From assembly GCA_031279825.1 (NCBI GenBank), contig JAITHT010000070.1, forward strand, positions 1 through 64,000: 64,000 nt of DNA, in the 5' to 3' direction. The notes under the pieces are model-generated. The model was not told where the DNA came from and did no database searches. It saw only the letters and a program-made list of their open reading frames with translations. A program made the position numbers and the translations under genes. Source of the DNA: Desulfovibrio sp. Its GTDB lineage: Bacteria; Desulfobacterota; Desulfovibrionia; Desulfovibrionales; Desulfovibrionaceae. Positions 10,101 to 17,647 of the stretch are shown in pieces. Every line of letters starts with the position of its first letter. The stretch's first letter is position 1.

Positions 10101-10785
10101 AAAACGGCGAGGCTTCGCCGTCAGGCCCGACTCCTTCCTCCTGCGGCAGGGGCGAGGCGGGGAGCGGGAAATCCTGCCACGTTCCGTCCGGCACGAATCC
10201 GGAGGCGGCAGGGGGTGCGGCCGCTCCAGGGGAAGTCCGGGGGAGAGCGTCCGGAGAGGGCCCGCATCCGTAGCGGCCGACGCCGTCCTCAGGCATGGGA
10301 ATATTCTCGACAAGCCCCGCGGCGCGCAAGGACTCCCCGCCGGCGGGGTATTGCGCCTGATCCGGCGAAAGCGCCGCCTGTCCGGCGGAATCCGCGCCCA
10401 CCGAGCCGAAATTGATGGAGAGCATATCGTCGGGATGGCCGTCGACAAGCCGGCTTACCATGGGATGCAGGGAGGGAACCGCGTCCGGCAGTATGTCCAA
10501 AGAGACGTCGGGGCCGAGACGAGGGCGGCTTGCGTCATGACCTTCCCTGCCGATAAAGTCGCTGATGTCTTCCCCAGGCTCAATCAGTCCTATATACTGC
10601 ATCAGGGAGTCCGACGAATCCGCGAAGGCCGGCGCGCCCGCGCCGGGCATTCCTTCACGCTCCACCCCCTCTCCCCGCATGGCTTCCTGATGGGCCAGAG
10701 CCGCCTCAAGGGCTGAGACCCGCTTGCGCGCCTCATACAGCGCTACCAGAAGCTCATGCTGCACCCGCCTTTCCTGCGACGCCAT
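7195..10785 (-). CDS. PAS-domain hybrid sensor histidine kinase/response regulator
   Basis: A 1196-residue cytoplasmic sensor with no obvious membrane segments. Residues 1-40 form a heptad-rich helix, followed by ~180 residues of low-complexity linker. At least three PAS-like blocks follow (WDWDLPSGALYTSSRWREIIG, DVVGCFDRQGRILSISPNF, FSLVSINASFSRMFFVKA), then a GAF-like block. The HisKA H-box is FGHSLRTPLNSILG (His805), the HATPase_c has DTGSGMP and GTGIGLAVACKM, and a receiver domain holds Asp1094 (DCVITDIRMPVMDG). The signal is unknown; cytosolic PAS domains could sense redox or a small ligand. It is followed, with overlap, by selU. No output domain is seen, so a phosphorelay partner is expected elsewhere. 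Confidence 0.9.
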   Translation of the reverse strand: MASQERRVQHELLVALYEARKRVSALEAALAHQEAMRGEGVEREGMPGAGAPAFADSSDSLMQYIGLIEPGEDISDFIGREGHDASRPRLGPDVSLDILPDAVPSLHPMVSRLVDGHPDDMLSINFGSVGADSAGQAALSPDQAQYPAGGESLRAAGLVENIPMPEDGVGRYGCGPSPDALPRTSPGAAAPPAASGFVPDGTWQDFPLPASPLPQEEGVGPDGEASPFSEESRRDGDCLRSCPVLQLCHEGVWDWDLPSGALYTSSRWREIIGAQTRRRGESPFETFVRHVHPSDRAALHARFDSLLSGVAKMLSLELRFRRGESVWGWGVLLAVGIAAGGKVRRIIAVLRDITEQRKTEIALQAEGEFFRALTGGDSPDVVGCFDRQGRILSISPNFSRYSAALPEQLLGKHLQDIDISGEVAFFEENLRQVFEVGIPFQEEIRLLSSLTGEFIADCRFQPEFSGDGNVSSVTVVLRDMTSSRRMKDNYHALLNAMEDGFVLLEHDAGRRDESSAYGAGTFSLVSINASFSRMFFVKAAKVVGKRLDEVIGEDARAWAECLRLALTENKPVKGLVSVAAQRFALIAYSPEKGRVACLVTREVAEALRTAGQDKERPDKPFFAVTHTFLRMDEFSEEEAARFTIEQAKSLAGSRLAYLYITGEGEGERGTLYWSREDGECVSSGDFPPLVRDVSLFRKTERLSPDMAELVNAADGRAADIFGGECPVARYMLATALDEGNIVCVAAVADKDGEYDTAELRQLIPLVNDLWLCVRRRRRTLALRRAKDEAEAADRAKTELLNAFGHSLRTPLNSILGMLQALQQSPLSETQQEWMLTANYSGLGLLRGISDLLDFSRIEADAIEFSPHLFDFPSTVRSAVAMFAHQAGRKKIGFKLNMDAGIPGALIGDDARVRQILVNMVDNAFKFTARGGIRIECALLPRKKNGSVLIFIEVRDTGSGMPREALEDLSRAFAGKGDAPPYTGTGIGLAVACKMASLMGGSLGVESVVGRGTIVHCSLPFDEPRQAASESPELFAAETHASRSLDVLVAGEDPSDQCALRAMLHQAGHTSVCVGNGRQALEALMLRSFDCVITDIRMPVMDGEELVRRLRAGDTAGIRPGSNVCALLGTDAPAGSDAFAVTEDIPVVALTPQSMAAERERVLALGMDYCLAMPVFAAELSAVLGHIGTLLRARGEQ

Positions 10786-10817
10786 ATCCGCCCCCTTGTG
10801 CTCCGTACGTCCGGAGC

Positions 10818-11282
10818 CTAAAAACCGGCCATTTCCCGCACGGCATCCCGCATTTCAGCGGCGTTTTTCAGATCCCGGCGCTGATCGTGCAGCTTTTTAC
10901 CCCTGCCCAGGGCAAGTTCCGTTTTTACCTTTCCGTTACGAAAATGCATGTTTACGGGAACAAGCGACAAGCCTTTCTGCTGCACCTTATCGGCAAGAAT
11001 TCCAATTTCCCTCTTATGTAAAAGAAGTTTGCGATCCCGATCCGGATCATTGCCGGCATACCCGGCGTTACTGTAAGGCGCGATATGCAAACCGACGAGA
11101 AAGGCCTCGCCATCGCGAAAAGTCACGTACGCGTCGCGAAAGTTGACGGCACCCCGGCGTACGCTTTTCATCTCCGGGCCGGTAAGCATGATGCCGGCCT
11201 CGCAAAATTCCAGAAGCTCATAATAATGGCGCGCCTTTTTATTGTGAGCAATAAGGCCGCCCGTTTTTTTTTCGCTCGTCAT
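10818..11282 (-). CDS. smpB: SsrA-binding protein SmpB
   Basis: Binds tmRNA and delivers it to stalled ribosomes. The core is present: HNKKARHYYELLEFCEAGIMLTG, EMKSVRRGAVNFRDAYV, and the basic C-terminal tail GRGKKLHDQRRDLK. Length of 154 residues is normal. The ATG was chosen by homology and by a GGCGGGA ribosome site; the open frame extends much further upstream but that part is unlike SmpB. Codons 4-7 contain a run of nine A, a possible slippage site. It lies 32 bases upstream of the sensor kinase. The tmRNA gene ssrA was not seen in the window. Confidence 0.95.
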   Translation of the reverse strand: MTSEKKTGGLIAHNKKARHYYELLEFCEAGIMLTGPEMKSVRRGAVNFRDAYVTFRDGEAFLVGLHIAPYSNAGYAGNDPDRDRKLLLHKREIGILADKVQQKGLSLVPVNMHFRNGKVKTELALGRGKKLHDQRRDLKNAAEMRDAVREMAGF

Positions 11283-11367
11283 ATTCCCGCCGTTTTTACA
11301 ACACCGCAACCGCATTCCGCCATCGTTCCGAACCGCCGACGCGCCGCCGGCACAAAAAAATACGCCC

Positions 11368-13140
11368 TTATCTGTTGACGCCGAGTTGTGAAACAAAAAA
11401 GCCCACATCCTCGGGAAAAGCGCTGTGCACGGCCTGACGTACCATATTGTTGATGGCGTTGGCCGTGGAAGCGAAAAGAGCCTGATCCAGCAATTTACGG
11501 CTCTGCCTCGCATGACTGCGGCGAATCAGATGTTTTATAGCCGGAATAGACTGCGGGGCAAGCGAAAGCTCATCCACGGGCATGCCCAGCAAAATCGGCA
11601 GACAGTACGGGTCTGACGCCATTTCTCCACAGACGCATACGGATATGCCCGTTTTATGGGCCATATCCACGACCTGCTTAATAGCCCGGACAATGGACGG
11701 ATGCAACGGTTGATACAGGTGGGCCACATGCCTGTTGCCGCGATCCGCCCCCAGGGTATATTGTATGAGATCATTGGTGCCGATGCTGAAAAAATCCACC
11801 TCGCGCGCCAGGGCATCGGCCATGAACACCGCTGAAGGCAACTCAATCATGATGCCGACGGGTATATGCGGATCAAAGGGCACGTCGGCATCGTCAAGTT
11901 CCTGCTTGGCCTCATTGAGTATGGATTTGGCAAGACGCAGTTCCGACAGCCCGGAAATGAGGGGAAACATCATGGACACATTGCCGTGAGCGCCCGCGCG
12001 CAAAATCGCCCGAAGCTGCGTCCGGAAAATATCCTGATGCCGCACGCAGTAACGGATACCCCGCAGACCCAGCGCGGGATTGGCCTCTTCCGAAACCTTG
12101 CCTCTGCTGAACACCTTGTCTCCGCCTACATCCAGCGTACGGAAGGTGACCTTGCGCGGAGCCAGCGCGGCCGCCAGGCCGGCGTATTCCTCGTACAAAT
12201 CCTCTTCTCCCGGCAGCGAAGAACGGGTAATATAGCCGAACTCCGTCCGGACCAGACCCACGCCCTCGCCTCCCGCGGACAACACCCCCTCCGCCTCCGC
12301 GGCGCTTTCCACATTGGCCAGCACGGATACCTGCACGCCGTCTTCGGTTTCCGCCGGATGAACGGCATAGGCGGCAACGCGTTTGCGGTAGATCGCGTAC
12401 TGCTCCCGCAAATCGCTGTAGGCGGCAAGCTCCGCTTCGCTCGGGTCGACCAGCAGCTTGCCTTTAAGGCCGTCCACTATGAGCAGATCGCCGTCGAAAA
12501 TCTCCTTGCGCAGGCCGAATACGCCTATCACGGCGGGAATATGCAGACTGCGGGCAAGAAGTCCCGTATGCGAAGTGCCTCCGCCCTGCGCGACGGCAAA
12601 AGCCGCTATGCGCTCGATGGGCAAATCCACGACATCCGTGGGCGTCAAATCATGCGCCAGCAATATGCCCCTTTCTCCGCCGGTGGGATGAGGGGCGCAA
12701 GCGCCGGATAAACGCTGGAACAGCCTGTCCGTCACCAGGCGGACGTCCTCTATGCGGTCGCGGATATACGGCGAAGAAAGCGCATTGAAGATGTCGGCAA
12801 TGCGGGCCACGCTTTCCTCAAGCGCCCATTCCGCGTTCATGCGCTGCTCGCGCACCCGGCGCAGCGCTTCGCCGCCGAGTCTGGGGTCCGTGCAGATAAG
12901 CAGGTGGGAGGTGAGTACGTCGGCATGGCGCCGTAAATCTCCGGGCAGACGGGCGCGCGCCTCGGCGAATTCGGCGGCCACGGTATCCACGGCATCCTGA
13001 AGCCTCGCGGCTTCGCTCTCTATCCTATCAAGGGGCACAAGCTCATGACGCGCGCTCTCAGGGTTTTTGTTCACAAAAAAGCCTTTCCCTATGGCGATGC
13101 CTGTCGATACAACTATTCCATGCAAGACGGCCCGTGCCAT
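11368..13140 (-). CDS. ptsI: PTS enzyme I (phosphoenolpyruvate-protein phosphotransferase)
   Basis: Transfers phosphate from PEP to HPr. The swivelling domain has GGGTSHTGLLARS with active His191. The PEP-binding barrel carries VRTEFGYITR, the FRTLDVGGDK motif, SIGTNDLIQYTLGADRGN and the VCGEMASDP motif with Cys504. Length (590) is normal. It begins ten bases after ptsH and forms a ptsH-ptsI unit. No sugar-specific EIIA/B/C lies nearby, so this may serve a mannose-type PTS or a regulatory PTS elsewhere. Confidence 0.96.
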   Translation of the reverse strand: MARAVLHGIVVSTGIAIGKGFFVNKNPESARHELVPLDRIESEAARLQDAVDTVAAEFAEARARLPGDLRRHADVLTSHLLICTDPRLGGEALRRVREQRMNAEWALEESVARIADIFNALSSPYIRDRIEDVRLVTDRLFQRLSGACAPHPTGGERGILLAHDLTPTDVVDLPIERIAAFAVAQGGGTSHTGLLARSLHIPAVIGVFGLRKEIFDGDLLIVDGLKGKLLVDPSEAELAAYSDLREQYAIYRKRVAAYAVHPAETEDGVQVSVLANVESAAEAEGVLSAGGEGVGLVRTEFGYITRSSLPGEEDLYEEYAGLAAALAPRKVTFRTLDVGGDKVFSRGKVSEEANPALGLRGIRYCVRHQDIFRTQLRAILRAGAHGNVSMMFPLISGLSELRLAKSILNEAKQELDDADVPFDPHIPVGIMIELPSAVFMADALAREVDFFSIGTNDLIQYTLGADRGNRHVAHLYQPLHPSIVRAIKQVVDMAHKTGISVCVCGEMASDPYCLPILLGMPVDELSLAPQSIPAIKHLIRRSHARQSRKLLDQALFASTANAINNMVRQAVHSAFPEDVGFFVSQLGVNR

Positions 13141-13150
13141 TGAACCTCCA

Positions 13151-13441
13151 TTACTCTTCGTTAAACAGCGCCTCCAGAACCTCGGCCGCCTCCCGGGCGT
13201 CTTCTCCCGCGCAGCGCAGCGTAAGCGGAGCGCCGCGTCCGGCGGCCAGAAAAAGAATATCCAGAACGCTTTTGGCGTCCGCCGTCATATCTTCATATTC
13301 CAGAATAATCCGGGATCGATAGCGCCGGGCGGCCTGCGCCAGCCGGGCGGCCGGCCGCGCATGCATACCCAGTTCATCACGGACGAATACGGTTACCGAT
13401 ACCTCCTGCCCCTCTTCAGCCCGCGAGACTCCATACTCCAT
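13151..13441 (-). CDS. ptsH: HPr phosphocarrier protein
   Basis: Small PTS carrier. The active site is ELGMHARPAARLAQ with His27, and the regulatory-serine region is KSVLDILFLAAGRG with Ser58 at the position of HPr Ser46, so HPr kinase control is possible. There is an N-terminal extension of about 12 residues over typical HPr. The start is supported by GGAGG seven bases upstream. It lies between rsmI and ptsI with short gaps. Confidence 0.93.
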   Translation of the reverse strand: MEYGVSRAEEGQEVSVTVFVRDELGMHARPAARLAQAARRYRSRIILEYEDMTADAKSVLDILFLAAGRGAPLTLRCAGEDAREAAEVLEALFNEE

Positions 13442-13458
13442 GTCCCTTTCCTCCCGCT

Positions 13459-14304
13459 TCACGGCCCATTCGCCGCAAGGCGACGCATGCGCCGGTACAA
13501 CTCTTTGCCGCTCCAACCGTTCACCCGCATCTGTACCCTGCGGGCAAGCTCGCGCGGTTTTCCCCCGGCGGCCGCTTCTTCTTCTATAATCCTGTCCAGG
13601 TCATCGTCTTTCGTCCGATTCCCGCCAAGGGGAGGACCAACAAGCACGGTGAGCTCTCCAAGCAAATTCTGAGGCAAGGCCGCGTGCTCCTCCAGGGAAA
13701 AGAAGATGAACTCCTCGTGGATTTTGGTCAACTCTCTGGCAATGCACGCCTTGCGCGGACCGAAGAGACGAAAGACGGTCCGCAACGTGGCGGCGAGACG
13801 ATCCTTACGTTCAAAAAACACCAGAGTGGCGGCAAGCGCGGCATAAGGCAGTAAAAAAACTTCGCGTTCAGCCTCTTTACGCGGGATGAAGCCCAGAAAG
13901 ACAAAAGGATGGGGAGGCAGGCCGCTGGCCGAAAGCGCCGCCACCGGAGCGGAAGGGCCGGGCAGGGGAGAAACCCGTATGCCCTCTTCCCGGCATGCCC
14001 TGACCAGACGGTAACCCGGATCGGAAAGCAGCGGGGTGCCGGCATCGGACACCAGGGCAAGCTGTCCGCCTTCCTTCAAACGGGCGATGACGCCCGGCAG
14101 CCTGGCCTCCTCGTTATGTTCGTGAAGACTGGTCAGGACGACGGGAGAAAGCCCGCAACGGGCCAGCAGTATTCCGGTACGACGGGTATCTTCGGCAAGC
14201 ACGCCGTCAACGGAAGCCAGGGTTTCCCGCGCCCGGGGAGAAAGATCACCAAGGTTGCCAAGCGGCGTTGCCACTATCCACAACCTGCCTGAAGTCGAGG
14301 ACAT
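13459..14304 (-). CDS. rsmI: 16S rRNA (cytidine-1402-2'-O)-methyltransferase RsmI
   Basis: SAM-dependent tetrapyrrole-methylase-fold enzyme acting on C1402 of 16S rRNA. The N-terminus LWIVATPLGNLGDLSPRA and the loop EDTRRTGILLARCGL, LVSDAGTPLLSDPGYRLV and LPGPSAPVAALSASGLP are family hallmarks. Length of 281 is normal. The start overlaps the 3' end of yraN by 59 bases, an unusually long overlap that suggests yraN has been extended or that the pair is tightly coupled. Confidence 0.95.
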   Translation of the reverse strand: MSSTSGRLWIVATPLGNLGDLSPRARETLASVDGVLAEDTRRTGILLARCGLSPVVLTSLHEHNEEARLPGVIARLKEGGQLALVSDAGTPLLSDPGYRLVRACREEGIRVSPLPGPSAPVAALSASGLPPHPFVFLGFIPRKEAEREVFLLPYAALAATLVFFERKDRLAATLRTVFRLFGPRKACIARELTKIHEEFIFFSLEEHAALPQNLLGELTVLVGPPLGGNRTKDDDLDRIIEEEAAAGGKPRELARRVQMRVNGWSGKELYRRMRRLAANGP

Positions 14305-14761
14305 TGCTGTAGTGCTCCAGCCTCGCCCGCCCGTCGGGCAAATGTTCAATGCAGATCAAGTCGCAGCGGCAGGGTCTGCTCCATAAACCGTACGCGCTCA
14401 GATAACGCCCGGCCGCCCGCCGCAGGTTTTTTTGCTTGCTTGCCGTCAAAGCGCCGTACACGGGAACGGATAAAGGAGAATACCGCGCCGCTCCGGGGGG
14501 AACAGACGCCCCCGCCCGCCGCGGTCCGTATCCGGCGCGGGCATTCTCCGGCGCCTCACCGGAACGCAAACGCCGGGTCTTTACCTCAACAAAGACGATA
14601 CAGTCGCCGTGCACGGCGACTATATCGAGTTCAAGCCCCCGCGCGGCCCCCGCGGGACGCCAGTTGCGGGCCAGAAGACGCCAGCCTTCGCCTGTAAGGT
14701 AACGAGCGGCTTCCTCCTCTCCGGAAAAGCCCAAAGCGAGATGTCCCGTCCTGTTCGCCAT
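14246..14761 (-). CDS. yraN: UPF0102 family protein YraN
   Basis: Predicted restriction-endonuclease-like fold of unknown function, often next to rsmI. The family motif LELDIVAVHGDCIVFVEVKTR is clear, with the DxnVxK catalytic-type residues. At 171 residues it is longer than usual (~120-130) because of an insertion after the motif (RSGEAPENARAGYGP...) and a C-terminal tail that runs into rsmI. The usual upstream neighbours in related genomes (ribosomal protein and rnhB genes) are not here; instead a spacer with repeats and an IS5 relic follows. Confidence 0.87.
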   Translation of the reverse strand: MANRTGHLALGFSGEEEAARYLTGEGWRLLARNWRPAGAARGLELDIVAVHGDCIVFVEVKTRRLRSGEAPENARAGYGPRRAGASVPPGAARYSPLSVPVYGALTASKQKNLRRAAGRYLSAYGLWSRPCRCDLICIEHLPDGRARLEHYSNVLDFRQVVDSGNAAWQPW

Positions 14762-14980
14762 AGAATATCATGGCAGCAAGCGACCCGCAAAGCAAGCGCA
14801 TAGTTGCGGGCAATGCCGGGAGGCGACAGGCCGCGAACAACATCCGAATGAGGCAGCGAAGCCCTTCATGGCGGGGGCGGGGCTATATGGCCTTGCGGCC
14901 TGGGGTTCAGACCACAATGGAAGTTCTGATGACGCGCGGACGTCGCCTTTTTTCCTCTGGACCTTATCCCGGCCTTTTGC
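14762..14980. other. spacer with one copy of a shared ~72-bp repeat
   Basis: No gene is seen. The centre holds the repeat described separately at 14861-14932. The left part has GC-rich short inverted segments. The region marks a break in the expected gene order upstream of yraN. Confidence 0.5.
14861..14932. repeat. dispersed repeat B, copy 1
   Basis: From GCCCTTCA to TTCTGATGA this stretch aligns with 31308-31379 at roughly four bases in five, including the shared core GGGCTATATGGCC and TTCAGACCACAA. Both copies keep the same open frame on the minus strand (HQNF-CGL-P-P-GHIA), but I see no gene around them. It may be a remnant of a mobile element end. Confidence 0.55.
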
Positions 14981-15400
14981 TAAGGAACCGCTGATTTAAT
15001 CGCCGCCCAAGGATCGCCAATAGGCTGAGTTTTTTGTATACTCTCTTTACTTCACAGGAGGTAAGACATGCGGCGGCCCGGCTTCAGCGATATCGAATAC
15101 GGTTTGCGCAAGCGCACGACAAAACGCGAAGAGTTTCTCAAGGCCATGGACGAGTTTATTCCTTGGGTTGAGTGGGTTTCGCTCATTGAGTCGTATTATC
15201 CGAGCTGTCAGCGGGGCCGCCCTCCGATGGGCGTTGAGAAGATGTTGCGCATGTACCTTTTGATGCGTTGCGCCGCCGCATCCAAAAAGTTCGGCCTATG
15301 CCGCTTTTTCCCGCACACCAATCAGCCGCTCCAAAAGTTCCGAGCTTGCGTCCCATGTATCCCTGCAGCAGTGTATGCTGCCATTATTCACTATAGGTCG
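14981..15400 (+). mobile_element. IS5-family insertion sequence, left part only
   Basis: A left end (TAAGGAACCGCTGATTTAA) lies ~85 bases before a transposase start with a strong AGGAGG site. Only the first ~60 codons of the transposase survive; the rest and the right end are gone before proC. The exact end of the element cannot be placed. Confidence 0.55.
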
Positions 15401-15424
15401 TCACGCAAGCTGCGCGTCTTTTAA
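15068..15424 (+). pseudogene. IS5-family transposase, truncated N-terminus
   Basis: Residues 1-66 (SDIEYGLRKRTTKREEFLKA, VEWVSLIESYYPS, GRPPMGVEKMLRMYLLM) match the DUF772 N-terminal region of IS5 transposases, normally ~320 residues long. After LLM the frame runs into unrelated sequence, so the DDE catalytic domain is missing. The start has a CAGGAGG ribosome site seven bases upstream. The open frame ends inside the 3' end of proC on the other strand. It cannot be active. Confidence 0.75.
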
Positions 15425-16195
15425 TGCCACGGCGGCAACCGCCTTGTGTACGGCGCTTTCAAAACCGCATTCTTGCAGACGGCAAACGCCTTCTATCGTC
15501 GTGCCGCCCGGTGAACAGACCTGGTCAACAAGGGCAAAAGGATGTTCATTACCCTCAAGAATCATTTTGGCGCTTCCGTAAACGGCGCTGGCGGCTATTT
15601 CCAGGGCCTTGGCTTTGGGAATGCCCCCTCTGACGGCAGCTCTGGCCAAAGCGTCAATATACATATAGGAAAAGGCAGGCGATGATCCGGCCACAGCGGT
15701 AAAAATAGAAAAATGTTCTTCAGCAAGCTCCACTATCGTGCCTACCGTGGCAAACAACGCGCGAACCGCATCTTTATGCGCCTCGCCGCAATGGCTGGTG
15801 GCGGCAAAAGCGCTGATGGCGGCCCCGACTTTGGCATTGATGTTCGGCATCACCCGTATGATGGCGGCACCATGTCCCAGACCCTCTTGCAAAAAAGTCA
15901 GGCTTCGGCCAGCAGCTATGGAAATGATCAATTTTTTCGAAAGATCCGACGCACGCAGATCTTTCAATACGGAAGGCATGACCTGCGGCTTTACCGCCAA
16001 AAGCAGGATATCGGCCGCAGCCACAGCCGCGAGAGAGGGGCAGACCTCCACCCCCATTGCGGCGACCGCAGCCCGGCCTGCCGCGGAATAGGGATCATAG
16101 GCGAGAATATCCCCGGGCGGATAATTCCTCGAATCAATCATACCCTTGATAATGGCCAATCCCATATTGCCCAGGCCGACGAATCCATGCTTCAC
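15401..16195 (-). CDS. proC: pyrroline-5-carboxylate reductase
   Basis: Reduces pyrroline-5-carboxylate to proline with NAD(P)H. The Rossmann start is FVGLGNMGLAIIKGM, then LLAVKPQVMPSVL, IRVMPNINAKVG, and the C-terminal signature SSPAFSYMYIDAL and VDQVCSPGGTTIEGV. Length (264) is normal. The start is a GTG with GAGGGAG upstream; the next ATG would remove conserved residues. It stands alone between an IS5 relic and a repeat copy. Confidence 0.95.
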   Translation of the reverse strand: MKHGFVGLGNMGLAIIKGMIDSRNYPPGDILAYDPYSAAGRAAVAAMGVEVCPSLAAVAAADILLLAVKPQVMPSVLKDLRASDLSKKLIISIAAGRSLTFLQEGLGHGAAIIRVMPNINAKVGAAISAFAATSHCGEAHKDAVRALFATVGTIVELAEEHFSIFTAVAGSSPAFSYMYIDALARAAVRGGIPKAKALEIAASAVYGSAKMILEGNEHPFALVDQVCSPGGTTIEGVCRLQECGFESAVHKAVAAVALKDAQLA

Positions 16196-16284
16196 GGGTT
16201 CGCTCCCTCAGGTGATTTACAGTGTTTTTTTGACATGCGAATTCTTTCATCTTACTTAATAAGGAGCCGGTAAGGCAACCGCCT

Positions 16285-16355
16285 GGAGCAGCTTGACTTT
16301 GAAACGGTGCACTCGTCGCTGACGGCGAAAACACGTTTCAAAGTTGATCTGCTTC
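16285..16355. repeat. dispersed repeat A, copy 1 (partial)
   Basis: Carries GAGCAGCTTGACTTTGAAACG, the GGCGAAAACACGTTT core and a closing TTTCAAAGTTGATCTGCTTC. The central section of the longer copies (41.0 and 47.9 kb) is deleted, leaving a self-complementary element that would fold into a hairpin. Confidence 0.65.
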
Positions 16356-16455
16356 AGGTCTTTTCAACGGCAAAATACTCTAATCGCTATAAAGTTATGC
16401 CGCTTTGCGCCGATAAAAACGAAAGCGAGTCTCTTCTGCGAAGAGGAGAAGACCC

Positions 16456-16668
16456 ATGCCCAAATCATTTGATGCTCCAGCCGTAACAGCGGCCAAAATT
16501 AAAGGAGATATCGTCACCAAGACATTGGACACGTTGAACGATGATCTCCACAGCGGTTCAGGGAAACGCTCGGGGGTGAACAAGATGAGTGACACCTACC
16601 ACCTGAGCAAGTCCGTGTTGGCTACGGCCTATCAGGGAAAAGGCGCTGTGCTCAGCGCTAAAGGCTGA
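16456..16668 (+). CDS. small hypothetical protein (70 aa)
   Basis: No family recognised. It is hydrophilic, with alternating Lys/Asp and a small-residue C-terminus (TAYQGKGAVLSAKG). No signal peptide or membrane segment is seen. Support comes from AGGAGAAG seven bases before the ATG and a composition unlike the shadow frames around it. It stands alone between a repeat copy and the flagellar operon and is transcribed opposite to both neighbours. Confidence 0.5.
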   Translation: MPKSFDAPAVTAAKIKGDIVTKTLDTLNDDLHSGSGKRSGVNKMSDTYHLSKSVLATAYQGKGAVLSAKG

Positions 16669-16845
16669 ATGAGCCACGCCGAAATCGCGCTTTGCAGCGA
16701 CTCTTCAGAGGCATGCAAACAGCGCGGGGATGTCGTATCCGGCCTGAATTGAATAGAAAAGACGTTACAAACCACAGGCGTTGCGTATTTCGATTCATAA
16801 TCGCGCCAGGAAATGCGCACGCTCTACCCGCGGAGATCTCGCTAA

Positions 16846-16886
16846 GCCCCCTCCTTGCCCGGCAATGCTCCAGGCAAGGAAGGGGC
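16846..16886 (-). terminator. hairpin after flgH
   Basis: Arms GCCCCCTCCTTGCC and GGCAAGGAAGGGGC (one mismatch) lie 8 to 48 bases past the flgH stop and could form a stable stem. No T-tract follows on either strand, so this is a likely but not classical terminator. Confidence 0.5.
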
Positions 16887-16893
16887 ATCGTCT

Positions 16894-17628
16894 TCAGAAC
16901 GGCCAGATGTTGTCCAGCATACGCGACAGCCAGCCCTGGCGCTGTTTGTTGGTGAGATCTCCCTTGCCGTAATATTCTATGCGCGAGTCGGCCAACTGAG
17001 TGGAGTCCACCGAATTGTCCGATGCCACGTCCTGGGAACGCACCAAGCCGCTGATAACCATGTACTGGGTTTCGTCGTTCACGCGGATTTCCCGCGCGCC
17101 CTGTACTTGGAGTACCCCGCTCGGCAGCACCTGAAGCACGCGAGCGCCGACTGTAGCGGTAACGTAATTTTCCCGTTTGGTTTCCCCGGTGGCGCTCAGA
17201 CCCGACGCTGTTGACGTGGACAGCATGGGGTCAACGCCGACATTGCCCGTCAAGGGGCCGCCCATGCCCGGAATGACGCCTATGGTGTTGCGGCCGAAAG
17301 CGGCGGCAACACCCAAGGAATGTGACGATTGTTTTTGCGCGGTGGTGTCCGCCTTACTTTTGGATTTGGAGTTTTCCACCACTTTGATCAGGATAATGTC
17401 TCCCACCCGGTGAGCGCGGTTATCGGCGTACAGATCGGTCGCTTCCGAGGCGCTGTAGAGAGAACCGGGGTTGGAGTAGCGCTGTTCCGGTTCCGTATAC
17501 TGTTGCGTCGGCGTTATGGGCGGCATGGGCGCGGCGTATTGGGCCTGCGGCCCCCCGCCGCAACCGGCCGCAAGAAGGCACAGACCCGTGATGGCGGACA
17601 GAGAAAGAAAGCGCGGGCGTCGTTTCAT
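16894..17628 (-). CDS. flgH: flagellar L-ring protein FlgH
   Basis: Outer-membrane lipoprotein forming the L-ring around the flagellar rod. A lipoprotein signal ends LLAAGC (Cys23). The FlgH body is visible in LYADNRAHRVGDIILIKVVENSKSKSKADT, ATVGARVLQVLPSGVLQVQGAREIRVNDETQYMVISGLVR and DSTQLADSRIEYYGKGDL. Length (244) is normal. Ribosome site GAGGAG. It follows flgA closely. In related genomes flgI (P-ring) and flgJ follow, but here a hairpin and spacer come next. Confidence 0.95.
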   Translation of the reverse strand: MKRRPRFLSLSAITGLCLLAAGCGGGPQAQYAAPMPPITPTQQYTEPEQRYSNPGSLYSASEATDLYADNRAHRVGDIILIKVVENSKSKSKADTTAQKQSSHSLGVAAAFGRNTIGVIPGMGGPLTGNVGVDPMLSTSTASGLSATGETKRENYVTATVGARVLQVLPSGVLQVQGAREIRVNDETQYMVISGLVRSQDVASDNSVDSTQLADSRIEYYGKGDLTNKQRQGWLSRMLDNIWPF

Positions 17629-17647
17629 GCTATACTCCTCGAGATGT

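Noticed and set aside
10777-10817. small RNA gene or tmRNA near smpB
   Set aside because: Only 32 bases lie between smpB and the kinase; no tRNA-like fold seen.
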